Source: Planctomycetota bacterium (lineage in GTDB: Bacteria; Planctomycetota; Planctomycetia; Planctomycetales; Planctomycetaceae). Taken from it: a stretch of DNA of 11,650 nt. The stretch is from NCBI GenBank assembly GCA_003669575.1, contig QWOR01000183.1, forward strand, positions 1-11,650. Reading direction: 5' to 3'. Under the pieces are notes generated by a model, which was not told where the DNA came from, did not search any database, and saw only the letters and a list, made by a program, of their open reading frames with translations. Of the stretch, positions 6,927-11,650 are shown piece after piece. Both the position numbers and the translations under genes were made by a program. How positions within the stretch are numbered: position 1 is the stretch's first letter; each line of letters begins with the position of its first letter.

Positions 6927-8369
6927 TTACGCCACGATCGCCTCGATCACGTGACCATGCACATCAGTTAAGCGGAAGTCCCGGCCTGCAAAGCGGAACG
7001 TCAAACGCTCATGATCGATTCCCAGCAGATGCAACATCGTGGCGTGAAAATCGTGCATCGTGGCGACGTTCTCGACCGCGTTCATCCCCAGTTCGTCGGT
7101 CGCCCCGTGAACAACGCCTCCTTTGATTCCACCGCCTGCAAAGAAGACCGAGAAACCTTCAGGATGATGATCGCGACCATCCCGTCCGGCGGAATGCGGC
7201 GTCCGGCCAAACTCACCGGCCCACACCACCAGCGTCTCGTCCAAGAGTCCCCGCTGCTTGAGGTCGCGAATCAGACCGGCGATCGCCTGGTCGGTATCGA
7301 GGGCATTCTTCTCGTGCCCCTTCTTCAGGTCGCCATGCTGGTCCCACGTCCCGTTCGACGCCCCCGGCGGGCAGGTGATCTCTACAAAACGCACACCCGA
7401 CTCGACCAGCCTCCGAGCCCGCAGGCACTGAATCCCATACAGCCTCTGCGAATCAACCTTCGAATCGATGCCATACATCGACTGCGTCGCTGCGGTTTCC
7501 TTTGACAGGTCGAGTACATCCGGCACCAGCGACTGCATCTGGTAGGCCATCTCGAAATTCCGAATCGCGGACTCCACCGCATCCCCGGCCCCCGACTGCG
7601 CTGCAAATACGGAGTCGCGGTCCTTCAAGAGTGAGAGCTTCAACTGTTGAACACGGCTGTTCTTGTCGGCCGGCTGAATGTTCTCAATCGGGATACCATC
7701 GGCAGCGAACAGGGTGGCCTGCTGGCTGGCGGGCAGGAATCCTGCGGAGTAGTTCTCCATCCCGCCGCAGGGCACCACGCCGAAACTCAGCACGACAAAG
7801 CCCGGCAGATTGTGGCTCAAATTCCCCAGACCGTAGTTCACCCACGATCCCATACTGGGACGCCCCGCCAGATTCGATCCGGTATGCAGATACAGCACTC
7901 CCGTCGAATGAATCGGCAGCGCAGCTGTCATCGACCGCACGACCGCGATGTCGTCCACGCACCCGGCAATATGGGGAAAGAGGCTGCTGACGGGCATCCC
8001 ACACTCGCCGTGCTGCTGGAACGTCCACGGACTTTTGAGCCACTGGCGGTTCTTGTTGGCCGTCGGGTTTTTCGATTCGTTAAAGGGCTTGCCGTCGAGT
8101 TCAGCCAGTTTGGGCTTCGGGTCGAAGGAATCGACATGCGACACTCCGCCATCCATGAAACAGAAGATCACATTCTTGGCCCGGCCCGGGAAGTGAGTTC
8201 GAGGAGTACTAATCGCCCCGCTTCCCGACGACACAACATCGCCAGCGAGCAGCCCAGCCTCTGACATCATCCCGGCCAGGGCGATGGCTCCAAACCCATT
8301 CGCCGACGACAGCAGTGCCTGTCGCCGCGAGAATGACGGCCAGCGACCAGTACAGTGAGGAGGGATCAT
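6927..8369 (-). CDS. DUF1501 family protein, exported, partner of the PSCyt1/DUF1553 gene
   Basis: This 480-residue DUF1501 protein has a twin-arginine-type leader, FSRRQALLSSANGFGAIALAG (13-33). Its core begins at about 65. Motifs: GGVSHVDSFDPKP (74-86, with both Asp present), WDQH (342-345), GEFGRTPHS (385-393), GRDGRDHHPEGFS (396-408), FAGGGIKGGVVHGATDE (410-426) and a long C-terminal block MHDFHATMLHLLGID (438-452) that ends near the stop. I prefer ATG at 8369, because GGAG lies 6 nt upstream within a GTCCGGAGTT shared with the leader of the DUF1501 gene starting at 4005. The alternative is GTG at 8417, which gives 496 aa and overlaps the upstream TGA as GTGA, but it has no SD. The gene directly follows the large PSCyt1/DUF1549/DUF1553 gene, the classic planctomycete pairing. 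It converges with queG across 165 bp. Confidence 0.92.
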   Translation of the reverse strand: MIPPHCTGRWPSFSRRQALLSSANGFGAIALAGMMSEAGLLAGDVVSSGSGAISTPRTHFPGRAKNVIFCFMDGGVSHVDSFDPKPKLAELDGKPFNESKNPTANKNRQWLKSPWTFQQHGECGMPVSSLFPHIAGCVDDIAVVRSMTAALPIHSTGVLYLHTGSNLAGRPSMGSWVNYGLGNLSHNLPGFVVLSFGVVPCGGMENYSAGFLPASQQATLFAADGIPIENIQPADKNSRVQQLKLSLLKDRDSVFAAQSGAGDAVESAIRNFEMAYQMQSLVPDVLDLSKETAATQSMYGIDSKVDSQRLYGIQCLRARRLVESGVRFVEITCPPGASNGTWDQHGDLKKGHEKNALDTDQAIAGLIRDLKQRGLLDETLVVWAGEFGRTPHSAGRDGRDHHPEGFSVFFAGGGIKGGVVHGATDELGMNAVENVATMHDFHATMLHLLGIDHERLTFRFAGRDFRLTDVHGHVIEAIVA

Positions 8370-8413
8370 GACAAACTCCGGACGATGGACTCTGAGGTGA
8401 GCTTCGTTTCGGT

Positions 8414-11400
8414 TCACGGCACGAACACAAATTCCTGCAGGTTGAACACCGTGTGTGCGATGTCCTTCCAGATCGCATGACTGAGCAGGACATCACTGGA
8501 CGGGACCTGGTGGAGTTCGGCCAGCTGGGCGACGGCCCGGGCAAACGATTCACGTTCCTCCGCGGTCGGAGGCCGGCAGAGGGCAGCTTCCAACATCCAG
8601 TTGATCCGCGACTCCAGCGTATCACCGGTCCTGGTCACAATCTGGCTGGCCCACACATCGGCCTGCTGAAGCACAAACGGATCGTTCAGCAGAGCGAGTG
8701 CTTGTGCCGGTGTGTTCGAGACATCGCGGCGTCCCTGGGTCACTTTCCCTCCGGGGAAGTTGAACGACTCCAGGAACTTCGGGCCTTCCATCAGGTTCGC
8801 TTTGATGTACACGCTGCGTCGACCATTCCCATCGAGCGGCCCTGGAAAGAGCCGCCGGTCGGCGTATTCCTTCTCGCGAAAGGGTTGCACGCTCAATCCA
8901 TACACCTGCGGGTCGAGCCGACCGGAACACGCCAGCATCGAATCCCGGATCGCCTCCGCCTCCAGCCGACGAGCTGGATAATGCGTGAGCAACCGATTCT
9001 GCGGATCAATCTCGCGGGCTGATGGACTGTCATGACTGGCCAGCTGGAATGTCCGCGTCAACACGATGCGACGGATCAAGCGTTTGATCGACCATCCATC
9101 GTCCATGAATTCCTGAGCCAGATGATCGAGCAACTCCGGGTGAGACGGCAGTTCACCGACATGGCCGAAGTCATCCACTGTCCGCACGATGCCCGTGCCG
9201 AACAGGTGATGCCACACGCGATTCACCATGACACGAGCGGTCAGTGGATTACGGCGATTGGCAAACTGCTCCGCGACGGCCAGCCGCCCGCTTCCCGGAG
9301 GGAGAGTGGCCAGTTCGGGTGGCTGAAAGGCCTCGAACGATGTCAGATAATGTCGAGGCGTGACCGGTCCGGGGTTATGACAGTCTCCCCGCACGAAGAC
9401 CGGCTGATCGATCCCGGCATCGACATCGGCCAGTCCGGGCACCACCCGCGGAGCTGCCAGTTGAGACTCAATAAGTCTGAACTGGTCAGACAGTACAGCC
9501 AGCTGTGGAGAGGCAGACCGATCATTCCCGATCAGGCCATGCTGGACCAGCGAGTTCATCCAGACCACATCATCCGCAGTCGGCTGCTGCTCGCTCCAGC
9601 GTTTCACCGCAGATTGGATCGCTTGCTGATAGCGTTCGATGATCTGATCGAATGAGACAACGGCATCGGCCGCCAGCAGCGGCCGGAGGTGACACAAATC
9701 CCGCTTTGGTGACTCGTCACAATCATGCAGGACGACTTGCGTGACACCGAAGTACGACCGCGGATTCTCGGTCGCCTTCTCCCAGGGCACACGATAGAAA
9801 CCCGGATCTCCGCCGAGTGCCGCCAATTGATCGGGGAACTTCGGATTGTCCCACATCGTCATCAGCTCGGCATACGTCCGCAGCTGCTCCCGATCATCTG
9901 GAAGTGAAAATGTGATCCAGTGCAGATGAGGCTGAATCAGCGCCCGGTAGTTCTGGTAATTGAGCTGGCAATTGTTCGACACCAGCCGTACGGCGCTGCT
10001 GCGTTCGCCCAGGACGCAGAAGCTGATCTGCTTTTTCCCCTTCGGAATCACTTGTGACCGCAACGTCCCGTTCAGTCGATCCGACACAGCCCCCGAGAAA
10101 CATCCGGCTGGCAACACCGACCGCACCAGACGATCTCCCTCGGGAGCGATCACCAGATCACCAGCCTTGGCCATCGGCTCGCGCAGCCCTTGTCCGCCGA
10201 CATCCCACCCCTCCGGGATACCGCTCCGGAAGTCGGCATATGCTTGAAACTGGGTCTGATTGAACTCAGTGCGTGTCCTGTCTTCGGCGGTGTATTGCCG
10301 GACAGTTGCCGACCACGCATCGGTCACCGATTTCGGCTCGTTAGCTTGTGGGACCTTTCCGTCGGCACCAGCAACAGGTTCGGGCGGATGAGTCGCACTG
10401 ATCGCCAGACGAAGCGGTTCGAAGGCATCCTCGTATGGCTGTTTTTCGGCCTTCAGCACAGCGACCCACTGGTCGATCTGCGCGACATCGAGTCCCTCCG
10501 AAAGAGTGGCCACGTCAGCAGCATTCGTCGACCTCGCAATCGCTGCCCGCAGGTAACGGCCAGCCTCCTGAGATTGAGCCGCCCACAACCTGGATAACTC
10601 CTCCCGCATCTTCTCACGCAATTCTCGCAGCTGCGCAATGGGTTCCGCATTGACTGATGGCGCGTCAATGGTCTGGGCGACCAGTCGTGAGCTCCGCAGA
10701 ACTCCGAGCAGCGCGTAATAGTCCTTCATCGAGATCGGGTCGAACTTGTGGTCATGGCAACGCGCGCATGCCACCGTCATTCCCTGAAAGGCCTTCGTCG
10801 CGGTGTCGACCTGGTTGTCGAGGATGTCGTACCCAAGTTCCCGCAAGGAAATACAGTCATCGTGATTCACTTCGCCAAATCGATAAAAGCTCGTTCCGAT
10901 GACCGACTCGTTGATGTGGTCTGCATCATTCACGCGAGGCTCTGACAACAGATCTCCCGCGATATGCTCCCGCACCAGCTGGTCATACGGCACATCGGCG
11001 TTCAACGCCCGGATCATGTAGTCACGATATCGCCAGGCGTGGTGAACCTCGTAATTCCATTCGTTGCCATGCGTCTCTGTAAACCGCACAACATCCATCC
11101 AGTGTCGCGCCCACCGCTCGCCAAAATGGGGAGAAGCCAGTAGCGAGTCGACATACTGTTCGATCACGGTCTGTCGTGCGCGGGGATCAGTAGCCGACCG
11201 CAGTGCATTGACGACAGTCGTGACCTGTACCGCTGTCGGAGGGAGCCCCGTCAACGTCAGGCTGAGCCGTCGAATCAGGATATGCGGGTCAGCTGCCTCC
11301 ACCGGTTCGAGTCCCTGTTCTTCGGCTTTCACCAACAGAAAGCGGTCGATCTGAGCGGTCGACCAGTCAGCATTCTTCGGAGTCGGCACCGGAGTGTCCT

Positions 11401-11650
11401 TCACCGGTTGCAAACTCCACCACTGAGATCGCTCTTTCAGCTGTTCTTCCCAGTTCGCTCCGGGTGCCCGCTTCGTCGGCATGTCTCGCGTATCGGGGGC
11501 ACCCCGACGAACCCACTCCTCCAGATCTGCAATCGCCTGATCAGAAAGCCTCCCCTGCGGCGGCATGTTCGACGCATCGTCTTGATAGCGGACCGCCTTG
11601 ATCAGCAAGCTGGCCTCGGGTTTGCCCGCTTCGATCGCCGGTCCCGAATC
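8414..11650 (-). CDS. PSCyt1/DUF1549/DUF1553 planctomycete cytochrome-like protein (5' partial)
   Basis: The open frame runs out of the right edge; 1078 residues are visible and the true start and signal peptide lie beyond it. Domains by visible residue: 1-55 is the tail of a PSCyt1 cytochrome domain, with GKPEASLLIKAVRY and MPPQGRLSDQAI (a candidate heme Met ligand); its CxxCH would be upstream. About 95-320 is DUF1549 (PSCyt2), with FGERWARHWMDVVRF and CARCHDHKFDPI (295-306), a c-type heme-binding CxxCH. About 320-460 is a helical, charged spacer. About 465-650 is a beta-rich insertion after FRSGIPEGWDV. About 795-1060 is DUF1553 (PSD1), with NPLTARVMVNRVWHHLFG, DDFGHVGELPSHPELLD and NTPAQALALLNDPFV. 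The protein is probably exported and possibly redox-active; no substrate is established. It forms an operon with the following DUF1501 gene. Confidence 0.93.
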   Translation of the reverse strand, partial: DSGPAIEAGKPEASLLIKAVRYQDDASNMPPQGRLSDQAIADLEEWVRRGAPDTRDMPTKRAPGANWEEQLKERSQWWSLQPVKDTPVPTPKNADWSTAQIDRFLLVKAEEQGLEPVEAADPHILIRRLSLTLTGLPPTAVQVTTVVNALRSATDPRARQTVIEQYVDSLLASPHFGERWARHWMDVVRFTETHGNEWNYEVHHAWRYRDYMIRALNADVPYDQLVREHIAGDLLSEPRVNDADHINESVIGTSFYRFGEVNHDDCISLRELGYDILDNQVDTATKAFQGMTVACARCHDHKFDPISMKDYYALLGVLRSSRLVAQTIDAPSVNAEPIAQLRELREKMREELSRLWAAQSQEAGRYLRAAIARSTNAADVATLSEGLDVAQIDQWVAVLKAEKQPYEDAFEPLRLAISATHPPEPVAGADGKVPQANEPKSVTDAWSATVRQYTAEDRTRTEFNQTQFQAYADFRSGIPEGWDVGGQGLREPMAKAGDLVIAPEGDRLVRSVLPAGCFSGAVSDRLNGTLRSQVIPKGKKQISFCVLGERSSAVRLVSNNCQLNYQNYRALIQPHLHWITFSLPDDREQLRTYAELMTMWDNPKFPDQLAALGGDPGFYRVPWEKATENPRSYFGVTQVVLHDCDESPKRDLCHLRPLLAADAVVSFDQIIERYQQAIQSAVKRWSEQQPTADDVVWMNSLVQHGLIGNDRSASPQLAVLSDQFRLIESQLAAPRVVPGLADVDAGIDQPVFVRGDCHNPGPVTPRHYLTSFEAFQPPELATLPPGSGRLAVAEQFANRRNPLTARVMVNRVWHHLFGTGIVRTVDDFGHVGELPSHPELLDHLAQEFMDDGWSIKRLIRRIVLTRTFQLASHDSPSAREIDPQNRLLTHYPARRLEAEAIRDSMLACSGRLDPQVYGLSVQPFREKEYADRRLFPGPLDGNGRRSVYIKANLMEGPKFLESFNFPGGKVTQGRRDVSNTPAQALALLNDPFVLQQADVWASQIVTRTGDTLESRINWMLEAALCRPPTAEERESFARAVAQLAELHQVPSSDVLLSHAIWKDIAHTVFNLQEFVFVP

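Noticed and set aside
11606..11608. TTG as the start of the large PSCyt1 gene
   Set aside because: The frame stays open to the window edge, and the upstream residues (DSGPAIEAGKPEAS) fit the PSCyt1 domain, so the gene is 5' partial.

Overview
This window looks like chromosomal DNA of a planctomycete (phylum Planctomycetota). The main reason is the gene content: three DUF1501 proteins and one very large PSCyt1/DUF1549/DUF1553 cytochrome-like protein. These families are expanded and characteristically neighbouring in that phylum. The composition is GC-rich, Shine-Dalgarno signals are mostly weak, and the tRNA does not encode CCA, all of which fit. I cannot name a genus from sequence alone.

Layout. 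An initiator tRNA-fMet (+) opens the window and is followed by a strong hairpin terminator that can act in both directions. It meets deoC (-), deoxyribose-phosphate aldolase, running towards it. Next, on the minus strand, lies a tandem pair of DUF1501 genes (stop-to-start gap 10 bp, SD of the second overlapping the stop of the first). They have no DUF1549/DUF1553 partner in sight. Upstream of the pair is a 245-bp intergenic stretch with a compact cluster of palindromes resembling a dispersed REP-type element, then a small DUF1871-like gene (-). Divergent from that are two housekeeping cofactor genes on the plus strand, panB (pantothenate/CoA pathway) and queG (last step of queuosine synthesis), only 41 bp apart and probably cotranscribed. 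The window ends with a convergent minus-strand operon: the large PSCyt1/DUF1549/DUF1553 gene, whose 5' end lies beyond the right edge, followed by a third DUF1501 gene.

How they work together. DeoC, PanB and QueG are ordinary metabolic enzymes. The DUF1501 proteins have twin-arginine-type N-termini and a phosphatase/sulfatase-like core, so they are probably exported. The large protein carries a CxxCH motif typical of DUF1549 and a beta-rich central insertion. The DUF1501 + DUF1549/DUF1553 pairing is a well-known planctomycete gene couple with no settled biochemical function.

I see no CRISPR array, prophage, insertion sequence, toxin-antitoxin pair or defence island. The points most worth following are the orphan DUF1501 tandem, the loss of the first-motif Asp in one of its members, the A29:U41 variant in the initiator tRNA, and the palindrome cluster at 4130-4190.
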